This document shows positions 1 to 7,695 of a stretch of DNA of 64,000 nt, one piece after another. The stretch is from contig URYL01000001.1 of the NCBI GenBank assembly GCA_900552075.1, positions 248,001-312,000 of the forward strand, read 5' to 3'. The notes beneath the pieces are model-generated. The model did no database searches, was not told the DNA's origin, and worked only from the letters and a program-made list of their open reading frames with translations. Source of the DNA: an uncultured Bacteroides sp. (lineage in GTDB: Bacteria > Bacteroidota > Bacteroidia > Bacteroidales > Bacteroidaceae). Both the position numbers and the translations under genes were made by a program. The first letter of the stretch is position 1. Each line of letters begins with the position of its first letter.

Positions 1-439
1 ACAAGTTTACACCGGCAGCCGCAGAACCATACAATTCCACCAAGCCTCTTTTAAAGTACACGAACTCTGCCGCCGGAAGTACCAGGAAGTTCACGTTGCT
101 TTCTTTCAGAGAAGGATTTGTTTCTCCCGCCAAAGTCAGCTTGCTGTTCGACTTGGAGAATCCCAAATCAGCACCCACTCTGAAACGTCCAAGCGAGTAA
201 CGGTAACCCAAGCCATACACCAGACTATAATTTGAATCCGTACGCTTGCTGCCAGTCACTGCATCCAGCAATCCCATGCCCAATACGTCGACCGAACCTT
301 GTGTCAGACCGTCACTCACTGACAGACGGATGTCATGTCGGTTTTCAGACGGTGTGAAATTCTTACTATGTTCTTGTCCTCTTACCAGGTTTACACTTGC
401 CAACACACACAAAGATAATGCAATAAATTTAAATTTCAT
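1..439 (-). CDS. outer-membrane beta-barrel protein, N-terminal part
   Basis: The reading frame starts at an ATG at 439 and is still open at the left edge, so about 146 residues are visible. It begins with a signal peptide (MKFKFIALSLCVLASVN, then a probable cleavage near RGQ). The mature part has alternating aromatic and polar stretches such as YSLVYGLGYRYSLGRFRVGADLGF and a glycine-rich strand near residue 140, which is the pattern of a small outer-membrane beta-barrel. No family name can be fixed from this part alone. The gap to the divergent TPR gene holds a near-consensus -7 box on this strand (TAGGATTTG, one base too long). The function is unknown and the protein is probably an exported porin-like protein. 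Confidence 0.7.
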   Translation of the reverse strand, partial: MKFKFIALSLCVLASVNLVRGQEHSKNFTPSENRHDIRLSVSDGLTQGSVDVLGMGLLDAVTGSKRTDSNYSLVYGLGYRYSLGRFRVGADLGFSKSNSKLTLAGETNPSLKESNVNFLVLPAAEFVYFKRGLVELYGSAAAGVNL

Positions 440-768
440 AAGTTCCAGTTTTTTTAATCATTAAATAATATGCAATTCTTATTCAAATCCTATCCTTGAA
501 AAGTCTTGCGTTTAGTTTTTCTGTTGTTCCACTTAGCTAGGTGATTTCGTCTTCATAACGCAGCCTGGAAAGAAAACCCCTATCCGGAAAAGAAAAAAAA
601 TTCCTTTTTCCGGAGAAAAAGTGCCGAACACGCCCATAACACACTCAATATCAGATGGAAATAAATTCTCAAAAAAGTACCGTTTTTTCTTTTATCACCC
701 CTCAAAAAGCGAAAAACAAGAAATAATTATTACTTTTGTCTCAAAAGGACAGAGACAGAAAAGAAATC
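440..768. other. divergent intergenic region
   Basis: This is an AT-rich gap between two divergent genes. The plus-strand -7 box at 731-738 lies in it. For the minus gene only an imperfect TAGGATTTG near 485-493 was seen. Short plus-strand open frames here overlap the promoter and show no coding character. Nothing else was recognised. Confidence 0.6.
731..738 (+). promoter_or_regulatory. Bacteroidetes -7 promoter box of the TPR gene
   Basis: TACTTTTG fits TAnnTTTG exactly and lies 30 bases before the ATG at 769. The TTG inside this box would be an alternative start codon of the same frame, but it would lie upstream of transcription, which supports the ATG start. Confidence 0.7.
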
Positions 769-2931
769 ATGCACAAGGAAATCATTCAACTTTTAAACGA
801 GAAAAGATTAAAAGAAGCTTTTGCCCAAATCAAGGAAGCTGCCGAGACACTCAACAACTGGGAACTGAAGTCGCAGATTGAAGCCCAGCAGACCACCTAT
901 CACTATATGCTTCAATATACGGAGATGGGGACGCAAGACCCTCAGCGTGAAGCCATCTACCAGCAACTGCTATGCAAGGGATATGAACTGACCGACAAAA
1001 CATATTTCCTGAAAGAGCAGGAAAAGGCCTACGGCTACTTTGCCGACAAATTCCGGAAATTTGCCCAGACACCGGCCCATTCCTTCAAAGAAATCGGTTT
1101 CATGTTGGAAGCAGCCAAGCAGCCTTCCTTCACTCCGCAGACTCCGGAGGAAGAGAACCAAGTGCTGCAGAACTATACCCTGCACCAGAACACCGTCGAC
1201 GAACTGTTCAACAAGATATGGGTTTCCACCCAATGGAGTGAAGAGGAACTTCAGGAGGCCCGCGAGCTGTTGTCCAGTTCCTCTATGGCTGCCAACGACC
1301 GGGCAGTGATGGTCAGCGCCATCACATTGAGCCTGCTGCAACTTTTCGACCAGCGGAAATTCCTGCTGCTGCTCTTTGCCTATCAGCAAGATCCGGAACC
1401 GACTGTCACGCAACGGGCTTTGACGGGTATCGCCCTGGCCACTTATTTTCAGTCGGACCGTGTGCGCCTGTATCCGGAACTGGTTTCTGCCTTGAAACTG
1501 ATGGAAGACGATGCCACCGTCCTGAAGCAGTTGCACGACATACAGATTATTTTCCTTCTTTCCCGCGAAACGGAGAAAATCGATAAAAAGATGAGAGAGG
1601 AAATCATTCCTCACATCATGCGCAACCCGAAACTTCGCGATCCGGAACTGAAAGTCATCGATATGGAAGACTTGGAAGACCTGAATCCGGAATGGAAAAA
1701 AGACATGGAGCAGATGAACCAGCAAATACACGAACTCGGGGAACTGCAGATGGAAGGTGCCGATACCTACATGATGGCTTTCTCCCAACTGAAGACCTTC
1801 CCGTTCTTCCAGGAAGCGGCACATTGGTTCTATCTGTTCAGCCTGAAAGTGCCCGACTTGTACAAAATCTACAAAGGGACTCCCCTCAATGAAAAGTCCC
1901 TGTTAGGCTTGATGGTCAACTCTCCGGCATTCTGTGACTCCGACAAATTCTCCTTCTGCCTGGCCTTGCAGTCACTGCCTCAGGACCAGCAGACCCTCAT
2001 GCGTTCCAAGCTGAGCGGAGACGAGATAATGCCCTCCCAGAACGAGCTGAACCAGATGCTGGAAGAACAAAAGCTCAATGCCCTCCAGCGGCAATACATC
2101 CACAACCTGTACCGGTTCTACAAGCTGTGGAGATTCAAACAGGAGATGCACGACATCTTCAAGGACCAGCTGGATTTCTGGAACAACGACCTGTTGCGCC
2201 CCTTGCTCCTGAAAGGGGAATATCACGGACAGATTGCCGGCTACCTGTTCTCCAAAGGCTACATGACGGAAGCGGCCCACCTGTATGAAACCTTGGCCGA
2301 AAAAGATCCGGCCCACGCCGAGACCTGGCAGAAATTAGGATTCGCCTATCAGAAATACAAGAACTACGAGAAGGCCATCCGGGCTTATCTACAGGCAGAT
2401 GCCTTGAAAGCCAACCATACATGGACCCTCAAGCAACTGGCGCAATGTTACAAGCTGTCGGGAGAGTATGCGCAGGCGGCTACCTTCTACCGGAAAGTAC
2501 TGGAGACCGACCCTGACAACCTGCACCTCCTGATGCAGACCGGACAATGCCTTACAGCACTCAAGAACTATCCGGAAGCCATTAAGGTATTCTACAAGGT
2601 GGAATTCATGGAAACTCATCCGGAGAAAGCACGCCGGGCCATCGGCTGGTGCTATTTCATGTCCGGAAAATACGAAGAGGCACTCCGAATCTACGAGAAA
2701 CTGCTTGCACTGGAAACTCCGCAGGTGAACGACTGGCTGAACTCCGGACACGTCTACCTGGCCATGGGAAACATCCCCCAGGCACTCACCCATTATCGGA
2801 AGGCTCAGGACGGATGTGAATCGGAAGAGGACTTCATCGCCTTGTTCCTGGCCGACAAAGCGGCCTTGGAATCACAAAAGGTGGCGGAAAGTCAGATTTA
2901 CTTGATTGCGGATATTCTGCGAAAAGCATAA
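769..2931 (+). CDS. cytoplasmic tetratricopeptide-repeat protein
   Basis: A 720-residue protein with no signal peptide or membrane segment. The first two thirds are helical and unassigned, with many charged and aromatic residues. From about residue 488 to 700 there are five to six clear TPR units, for example AETWQKLGFAYQKYKNYEKA, then LKQLAQCYKLSGEYAQAATF and ARRAIGWCYFMSGKYEEALR. TPR repeats form a protein-binding superhelix, so a scaffold or adaptor role is likely, but the partner is unknown. The ATG start is preferred over an upstream in-frame TTG because that TTG is part of the -7 box. The gene stands alone, with a hairpin and T-tract about 125 bases downstream. Confidence 0.85.
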   Translation: MHKEIIQLLNEKRLKEAFAQIKEAAETLNNWELKSQIEAQQTTYHYMLQYTEMGTQDPQREAIYQQLLCKGYELTDKTYFLKEQEKAYGYFADKFRKFAQTPAHSFKEIGFMLEAAKQPSFTPQTPEEENQVLQNYTLHQNTVDELFNKIWVSTQWSEEELQEARELLSSSSMAANDRAVMVSAITLSLLQLFDQRKFLLLLFAYQQDPEPTVTQRALTGIALATYFQSDRVRLYPELVSALKLMEDDATVLKQLHDIQIIFLLSRETEKIDKKMREEIIPHIMRNPKLRDPELKVIDMEDLEDLNPEWKKDMEQMNQQIHELGELQMEGADTYMMAFSQLKTFPFFQEAAHWFYLFSLKVPDLYKIYKGTPLNEKSLLGLMVNSPAFCDSDKFSFCLALQSLPQDQQTLMRSKLSGDEIMPSQNELNQMLEEQKLNALQRQYIHNLYRFYKLWRFKQEMHDIFKDQLDFWNNDLLRPLLLKGEYHGQIAGYLFSKGYMTEAAHLYETLAEKDPAHAETWQKLGFAYQKYKNYEKAIRAYLQADALKANHTWTLKQLAQCYKLSGEYAQAATFYRKVLETDPDNLHLLMQTGQCLTALKNYPEAIKVFYKVEFMETHPEKARRAIGWCYFMSGKYEEALRIYEKLLALETPQVNDWLNSGHVYLAMGNIPQALTHYRKAQDGCESEEDFIALFLADKAALESQKVAESQIYLIADILRKA

Positions 2932-3255
2932 GACTGATGCCCGAGAGTAAAAAATGGTATCTGTGTAGATAGACCAAGCAGATGCTGTGCATAAGAACCC
3001 GTTGGAACCATCCTTGCGCGGTTTCTTTGTGCCAGACTTCTTCATCCATTTGAGAGTAGCAATAGATTCCCTGTATTCTCTTGCTACTTTTCTTTTTTAT
3101 AGTGCCAAATTTGGAGATTGGTTTAAATATTGTAATTTTACGCCCATCGGGATAGGGGGCTGCTCTTTGGCACTGGCTGTTCCCCGACCGATGAGTTTTC
3201 TATAGAAAAATAATGCGTGACACAGTTATTTTACATCCCCTATTTATCAATTAGT
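2932..3255. other. non-coding gap after the TPR gene
   Basis: This AT-rich stretch holds the probable terminator at 3055-3096. No convincing gene is seen; the short open frame across 2987-3205 has no coding character. It marks the left edge of the AT-rich accessory patch. Confidence 0.5.
3055..3096 (+). terminator. probable terminator of the TPR gene
   Basis: AGTAGCAA at 3055-3062 pairs with TTGCTACT at 3081-3088, with an 18-base loop, and a T-rich run (TTTTCTTTTTTA) follows. The stem is short and lies about 125 bases past the stop codon. Confidence 0.5.
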
Positions 3256-3456
3256 ATGATTCAAAAAATATATAAATATGCATCACTCTTTTTTAGGGAC
3301 TTTTTTGCATTGTTCGGAATGATGTCAATGTACTATATGCTCACAGAAACTTCAACAAAAAGTATTATCAAACCTTGTTTGTTTTATGCTTTTACTGTGG
3401 CTATTACTAATCTGATAAGGACCATATTTAGAGATAAGAATAAAAAAGACCAATAA
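3256..3456 (+). CDS. small hypothetical membrane protein
   Basis: A 66-residue ORF starting at an ATG 13 codons inside a longer GTG-started frame. It has two hydrophobic stretches, about residues 10-26 (FFRDFFALFGMMSMYYML) and 36-52 (KPCLFYAFTVAITNLI), and a basic tail ending IFRDKNKKDQ, so a two-helix inner-membrane protein is plausible. No family is recognised and no TAnnTTTG box was found before it. Coding status rests on length and composition only. It lies in an AT-rich patch and faces the ATPase gene. Confidence 0.4.
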   Translation: MIQKIYKYASLFFRDFFALFGMMSMYYMLTETSTKSIIKPCLFYAFTVAITNLIRTIFRDKNKKDQ

Positions 3457-3506
3457 GCTTCAAACCTTATTTTGGGGTAAAACTGGTATTGAACCTTTCA
3501 TACAGT

Positions 3507-3549
3507 AATAGCGACTGTCATTATGAACCTAATAGTTACAGTCGCTATT
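3507..3549. terminator. 12-bp inverted repeat between convergent genes
   Basis: AATAGCGACTGT at 3507-3518 and its exact reverse complement at 3538-3549 enclose a 19-base loop, followed by GTTTTGTT. It lies between the small membrane ORF and the 3' end of the minus-strand ATPase gene and may end transcription from the left. The T-tract is weak, so it could also be an operator. Confidence 0.4.
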
Positions 3550-3671
3550 GTTTTGTTGGACCTATATGTTGCAGTCAATTTTCAACCGATGAGGCATTGT
3601 TGTCCCACTTACCCAGTAACCATCCACTGAACTCAATTCTAATTTATTGGGTTTCATGATTATATATTTTC

Positions 3672-5456
3672 TTATTTTGTTTTCGTTATATACTTCTGAT
3701 TGGGAGAATTCTTACTTTCTGAAGATGTCATTTCCAGCAGTTCGCCAAGTATCGGATCAATATACACACGCTTCATCCTGTTCCTATCCGCATATCCCAA
3801 ATAATTGGCTATTTCCTGCAAGGTACGTGCTTCATGGCAGAAAGCTATTAATGTATCTCGTATTTCCTGTTTTTTCTGCTCTCTTGATCTTACTCCCCGA
3901 GTTTTACTCCTTGAGTTTTTTACTCCTTGAGTTTTACTCCTTGAGTATTTTACTCCTTTACTATAATCAGAATTAATGGAGTAAGAAGTCCATCGCCCTC
4001 TGTTGCTGGATATGAGCATTTCTTTGTCGACCAGCGCATAAAGAATTCTTCCTACTTCCAAAGAATTTTTACCCAATAATTGCTGTATGCGATAATTAGA
4101 TATATTATCTTCCGTAATAGCTGTAGCCAAAACCAGTTGACATTCTTTGTCAAGCCTGCTGTACTCACTACCATAAATCTCATTCAACGCATGATGACAT
4201 TCTTCCGGAATAAGAGATACCATAGAGAGGGTCAATTCAACAAGATGCAAATCAGTCCGCTCTACCAAAAACGGCTTACGCCAATTTTCCTTTTTCCATG
4301 CGTTCAGGATAGTTGGAAATCCAGAACCGATGTTATCACCAAAACCAATCATTCTCAACATGGATTGCATATTCGGATTTCTTGCCTTAGAATTACCGCC
4401 AGCATAAATATCCATAACAGGTATTTTAAGTGTGCCTGGATTGGAAAAGACAAAACAATCATCGTGTTTCTCCACTTTAAGTACACCTGTCACCATATAA
4501 TCTGCATGAATAACAAGATTTGTCAATGCTTCACGAATAGCTTTATGCACAGAAGTATCATCTATACGTTCCATACCTTCCAGCCTGAAAGGACGTTTTA
4601 TATCACTTACCAGTTTAGCCTGTACACGCATGAAGAAATTATACAGATTATTCTCCCAGCGTCCGTCGTACGTCAACCGATCGCTCCATCGGCTGTCTGG
4701 TTGCAAATTGGTCATATCAAGATAATCCATACGGATATTGTCAAACCGTTCCCTTATAGAAAGTCCTTTACCAAACATCAGTAAGCCAGCTAAAGTCAGC
4801 CCTTCTCTGCGTGTATTTCTATCAACGATGTATCCACCCATATTTAGAAGAAATTCTCTATCGGAATAATCATTCCACACATGATCTGGATTCGCTGTCC
4901 GAAACCGGTTTCTATAGGCTGCAAGAGTAGGTTCATCAATATCATCCATCGTATAATTTTCCATCAATACAGAATCATTGCCACTATCGTTTGCATCGCG
5001 AATCATCGCTTTCACATCGTCTCCCGTACAATGGTAATCTCCTTCATAATTCCGTTTGAAAGCCCCATTCATCATATTCCCATTAATATAAATGGGGCGT
5101 TGCCGATAATCTGCCTGCGGTACATGAATACATAACAAATTACAGTCCGCATAAGGTATGATTTCTACATCCTCATCCGTCAAAATATTACGGTTTACTT
5201 TATTGCTGTTTAAGGTATCAAAGAATTCCTTCTTCATTTTCTGTGGATTGGCAATTCCTGTAATTTCAAACCTTTTCTCCGGACCTGTTTCATCCAGACA
5301 TTCCTTTATCCCAAGCAAAATAGTTCCTCCTATGGTATTGGCAAATGAAGAATAGGTTTCCCAAACCGATTTAGGTAACTGTCCTTCAGCTTTTTTACAC
5401 TCAAAAGTAATCCGTTCTCCGAGTTGTAACAATATATTTATATCATTAGCATCCAT
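3672..5456 (-). CDS. AlbA_2 / HATPase_c_4 putative DNA-binding ATPase
   Basis: A 594-residue protein. The N-terminal 120 residues match the AlbA_2 (Schlafen-type) domain, with ERITFECKKAEGQLPKSVWE and then SSFANTIGGTILLGIKE. Around residues 307-405 is a GHKL-type ATP-binding domain of the HATPase_c_4 class (REALTNLVIHADY, then GGNSKARNPNMQSMLRMIGF). The C-terminal third has winged-helix-like segments (ISNYRIQQLLGKNSLEVGRI and TLQEIANYLGYADRNRMK) joined by a linker with two 10-residue repeats, GVKYSRSKTQ and GVKNSRSKTR. Such proteins are often annotated as RecG-like or transcriptional regulators; their cellular role is generally not established. The ATG at 5456 is chosen over a GTG two codons earlier. 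It follows the coiled-coil gene by 9 bases, so the two probably form an operon. Confidence 0.8.
   Translation of the reverse strand: MDANDINILLQLGERITFECKKAEGQLPKSVWETYSSFANTIGGTILLGIKECLDETGPEKRFEITGIANPQKMKKEFFDTLNSNKVNRNILTDEDVEIIPYADCNLLCIHVPQADYRQRPIYINGNMMNGAFKRNYEGDYHCTGDDVKAMIRDANDSGNDSVLMENYTMDDIDEPTLAAYRNRFRTANPDHVWNDYSDREFLLNMGGYIVDRNTRREGLTLAGLLMFGKGLSIRERFDNIRMDYLDMTNLQPDSRWSDRLTYDGRWENNLYNFFMRVQAKLVSDIKRPFRLEGMERIDDTSVHKAIREALTNLVIHADYMVTGVLKVEKHDDCFVFSNPGTLKIPVMDIYAGGNSKARNPNMQSMLRMIGFGDNIGSGFPTILNAWKKENWRKPFLVERTDLHLVELTLSMVSLIPEECHHALNEIYGSEYSRLDKECQLVLATAITEDNISNYRIQQLLGKNSLEVGRILYALVDKEMLISSNRGRWTSYSINSDYSKGVKYSRSKTQGVKNSRSKTRGVRSREQKKQEIRDTLIAFCHEARTLQEIANYLGYADRNRMKRVYIDPILGELLEMTSSESKNSPNQKYITKTK
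3892..3962. repeat. in-frame 30-bp palindromic repeats in the ATPase gene
   Basis: Two 30-bp units (3897-3926 and 3927-3956) encode the linker repeats. Each contains two copies of the palindrome-like ACTCCTTGAGT. Copies start at 3892 (as ACTCCCCGAGT), 3906, 3922 and 3936, and a degenerate one starts at 3952. Steps alternate 14 and 16 bases, so the reading frame is kept. Confidence 0.8.
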
Positions 5457-5465
5457 GTACACCTT

Positions 5466-5852
5466 TCATTTATGTTCACCTAACTGCAAATGTAATTCAT
5501 TTAAAACTATTCTTAATGATTTAACCTCAGTATTCAATTCCATTTGTCGGTTAAACTTATTCTCCGCCTTTATCTTCTTTTGCAAAGCAGACATATACTT
5601 TTGAATATGTTCTATTTGATTCCGCAAATTAACCAGCTCTTTATACTCCTCCTTCACAAAAGCAGATAATCCTGAAATTCGGCTGAGAATACCGTTGTAA
5701 ACGGCATCCATTGACTGTCTCTGAATACACAACGCATTGTTATTTATCTGAATATTGTGTTTCAATTCACCAACCCCACATTTCCTTACATGGGACAAAG
5801 GTACGCCTTTTTCCAATATTAAACGTACTACTTCTTTCTTTAGTTTAACCAT
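5466..5852 (-). CDS. hypothetical coiled-coil protein
   Basis: A 128-residue ORF starting at ATG (MVKLKKEVVRLILEKGVPLS). The second half, from about residue 60, is a long amphipathic, charged helix (VKEEYKELVNLRNQIEHIQK and KKIKAENKFNRQMELNTEVK) typical of a coiled coil. No catalytic motif or membrane segment is visible and no family is recognised. The stop codon lies 9 bases before the start of the AlbA_2/ATPase gene, so the two are probably co-transcribed and the proteins may interact. The small size and AT-rich neighbourhood suggest accessory DNA. Confidence 0.6.
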   Translation of the reverse strand: MVKLKKEVVRLILEKGVPLSHVRKCGVGELKHNIQINNNALCIQRQSMDAVYNGILSRISGLSAFVKEEYKELVNLRNQIEHIQKYMSALQKKIKAENKFNRQMELNTEVKSLRIVLNELHLQLGEHK

Positions 5853-5919
5853 AGGACGGCAATGTGGCTGTTGCTCCAGTCCAGCTAACGATAATAAGCC
5901 TTTCTTCGTAACTGTACTT

Positions 5920-5960
5920 CATAAAAAATGCCCCAAAAGTTTTGTGTCTAACTTTGGGGC
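5920..5960 (-). terminator. hairpin with T-tract upstream of the coiled-coil gene
   Basis: Read on the minus strand, GCCCCAAAGTT (5960-5950) pairs with AACTTTTGGGGC (5941-5930) with one bulged base, and ATTTTTTATG follows. This has the form of a rho-independent terminator for the decayed gene to the right. The CCCCAAAAGTT core also resembles the ends of some IS3-family elements, but no transposase remains are seen. Confidence 0.5.
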
Positions 5961-6022
5961 GCAATTCACTCGATGAAATACTTGCAAACAAAATTGTTTT
6001 CAGCCATTCTTTCTTGGCAGTA

Positions 6023-6282
6023 TTAACACTCTTTGCCTATTTCATCCAACAAGTCACTATATGAAGTCACTTTATGATACTTTACCTTGGCTGTAGAGAT
6101 AGAGTTATACAACTTCTCGGCACACTCTATCTTTGCTTTTTCTATCCCCCTTATCTCCATAGAGCCCATCGCCCCTTAGTTTCGGCAATAAGCCAAAAAC
6201 TCCTGTACCCGGCTCACACCTCGATTTTCATAATCTTCATAGCCTCGGCTATAATGGGATTACGGTAAGCATTCACATTCAT
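6023..6282 (-). pseudogene. possible remnant of an HATPase_c_4 protein
   Basis: Two minus-strand open segments are separated by stops and frame changes. The first (6282-6214) encodes NVNAYRNPIIAEAMKIMKIE, which resembles the segment of HATPase_c_4/AlbA_2 proteins where YRNP-(I/L)AEAMK is followed by a GRGI-type glycine motif. The next stretch, in a shifted frame, gives RGVSRVQEF-like residues only if frames are changed. The second segment (6169-6023) encodes 48 residues (IRGIEKAKIECAEKLYNS and so on) ending in a stop. I infer an inactivated second copy of the kind of ATPase encoded at 3672-5456. The match is by eye only. Confidence 0.35.
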
Positions 6283-6307
6283 TTTGAAGAAACCAATCCG
6301 ATAAAGT

Positions 6308-7147
6308 TCATTCCCTTACCAGACTGGTTTCTATTTTTTTGATATAAGCCAACGCCGCACCTATCGCTGTCTGGTATTCGGCATATTCCGGAATGATGAA
6401 ACGCACATTGTACATCTGCCCGATGGTTTCAAATACCGGACGGCACTGGGGAAGCTGTGTCAGGTTGCCTATCAGCACGAAATCGCGGATTCCCATCTCC
6501 ATAGCCGACAGCACGGCTGCCTGCCCGATAGACTGCAACACCATGTGCATCAAGCCCAAGGCCAGGTCTTCCGGTGAGGCATTGTTGTCCAGTTTGCCCA
6601 GCAAGGAAGCCGTCGCATCCAAGGGAAGGCCGGGCAGGGGCGTCCGGCAAATGTCCTGAATCTGCAAGTCCACGTTCCGCAAATCACCTTTCTCTGCCAG
6701 TTCCGACACCCACAGAATGTCCTGCGTATGCAGCAACAGACGCGACAAACCCATCAAGGTACCGCCTCCGATGCCGATACCGCCCACGTGACGAATCTCC
6801 TCATTCTCCACCCGCACGAAGGAAGTGCCTGTACCCATGCTCACCACCATCAGCTTGTCCAGCCCGGTGGCATACTGCGCACTCAGTCCGTTGGCGATAA
6901 ACTCATCCGTACGGGCAGTGGGCAACCCGTACAAAGGTTGCTGGATGTATGAACTTCCCACTCCGGTCAGCATCACCTGCTCCACCTCCGAGAGCGGAAT
7001 GGAGTGGTCGTATATGTATTTGCCAAAAGCCCCGAACAAGGAAGTGACCGGGTCTGCCGCTTTCACAAACATGGGATGGCTGATGCACCCGTTTTTCACA
7101 CCGACAATCTTGGTGGTGCTTCCTCCTACATCGATTCCTATAATCAT
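6308..7147 (-). CDS. coaW: type II pantothenate kinase
   Basis: A 279-residue ASKHA-fold kinase that would phosphorylate pantothenate with ATP, the first step of coenzyme A synthesis. It opens with the phosphate-1 motif GIDVGGSTTK (residues 3-12). It has the second phosphate loop VVSMGTGTSF near residue 105 and the glycine-rich HVGGIGIGGGTLMGL near residue 125, and ends with the adenosine-binding region around LIGNLTQLPQCRPVF. Length and motif order fit the type II (eukaryotic-like/CoaW) class rather than CoaA or CoaX. The start is the only ATG in context. It is transcribed away from the mannose synthase gene across a long repeat-filled gap; a weak -7 box (TAGACTTG, one mismatch) lies about 40 bases upstream. 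Confidence 0.85.
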   Translation of the reverse strand: MIIGIDVGGSTTKIVGVKNGCISHPMFVKAADPVTSLFGAFGKYIYDHSIPLSEVEQVMLTGVGSSYIQQPLYGLPTARTDEFIANGLSAQYATGLDKLMVVSMGTGTSFVRVENEEIRHVGGIGIGGGTLMGLSRLLLHTQDILWVSELAEKGDLRNVDLQIQDICRTPLPGLPLDATASLLGKLDNNASPEDLALGLMHMVLQSIGQAAVLSAMEMGIRDFVLIGNLTQLPQCRPVFETIGQMYNVRFIIPEYAEYQTAIGAALAYIKKIETSLVRE

Positions 7148-7321
7148 AACTTTAGTTCCAAATCTTAATTTTCACAATATGGGCGCAAGTCTACAAACTT
7201 TTTTCGTGAAAACAGGTACGTCGTCTTCTTTTTTTAATAAAAAATTAGATTAAATTCTCATGGACTTTCTCCTTTAAAGAACGTGAAAATCCTTTGTTCA
7301 TCTCTCATACAAAATCCGAAA

Positions 7322-7425
7322 AAACGCACTTGCGTTTCAGGCAAAACGTACTTGTCTTCCAACTCAAACGTACTTGCGTTTGAGTCTAAACGTCCTTGTG
7401 TTTCAGGCAAAACGCACTTGCGTTT
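7322..7425. repeat. array of five 22-bp palindromic units (AAACG type)
   Basis: Five copies of a 16-bp near-palindrome with consensus AAACGYACTTGCGTTT start at 7322, 7344, 7366, 7388 and 7410, exactly 22 bases apart. The 6-bp spacers are CAGGCA, CAACTC, GAGTCT and CAGGCA. Copies 1 and 5 are identical; copy 2 is the most diverged. Copy 3 is extended to a longer palindrome by its flanks (ACTC and GAGT). Confidence 0.95.
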
Positions 7426-7467
7426 CAAGACAGCCAGAACCCCCAAATCCATCCCAACCTTGACGGG

Positions 7468-7585
7468 TTGACGGGTTGGCACCGGTTTTCTAAACTTCCT
7501 ATATACGGGTGTGGAAAAATATAAAAGTTGTATTTTTCCACACCCGTATATATAGAAGTTATAAAAATGCCTGACAACCCGTCAA
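7468..7585. repeat. 118-bp nested inverted repeat
   Basis: Outer arms TTGACGGGTTG (7468-7478) and CAACCCGTCAA (7575-7585) enclose, after equal 14-base gaps, AACTTC/GAAGTT arms (7493-7498 and 7555-7560). Inside are perfect 22-bp arms (7500-7521 and 7531-7552) around a 9-base loop. As RNA this would form a very long hairpin. A second copy of the left outer arm begins 8 bases earlier at 7460. Confidence 0.9.
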
Positions 7586-7687
7586 CCCCGACAAGCCGGC
7601 CCTCCCCAAGCAGGGAGGTCCTCCTCCAAAAACAGGTCTCCTGTAAAGAAAAAAACCTGCCAAGAAAAGGAATCCATATTTTATGCG

Positions 7688-7695
7688 TATATTTG
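7688..7695 (+). promoter_or_regulatory. -7 box of the mannose synthase gene
   Basis: TATATTTG matches TAnnTTTG and lies 20 bases before the ATG at 7716. It shows that the in-frame ATG at 7683 is upstream of transcription and is not the start. Confidence 0.7.

Larger units (their letters stand above)
5853..6307. other. intergenic region with decayed coding DNA
   Basis: This 455-base gap holds a hairpin with T-tract (5920-5960) and two short minus-strand open segments that look like remains of a broken gene (6023-6282). Plus-strand open frames here are short and show no coding signature. Confidence 0.5.

Noticed and set aside
970..1824. 284-codon minus-strand ORF inside the TPR gene
   Set aside because: It is antisense to a well-supported coding region and has no recognisable domain or start context.
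3897..3956. Phase-variable repeat tract
   Set aside because: The unit is 30 bp, a multiple of three, so gain or loss of a unit would change linker length but not switch the gene off.
5920..5970. Terminal inverted repeat of an IS3-family element
   Set aside because: The CCCCAAAAGTT core recalls IS3 ends, but the two halves face each other as a short hairpin followed by a T-tract and no transposase remains lie nearby. A terminator explains it better.
7322..7425. CRISPR array
   Set aside because: Repeats are 16-bp near-palindromes with 6-bp spacers, far too short for CRISPR, and no cas genes are in the window. The same applies to the arrays at 23.2 and 43.7 kb.
7283..7471. 62-codon ORF across the repeat array
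   Set aside because: The 22-bp period is not a multiple of three, so the repeated DNA is read in changing frames. The openness results from the repeat composition and no coding signal is present.
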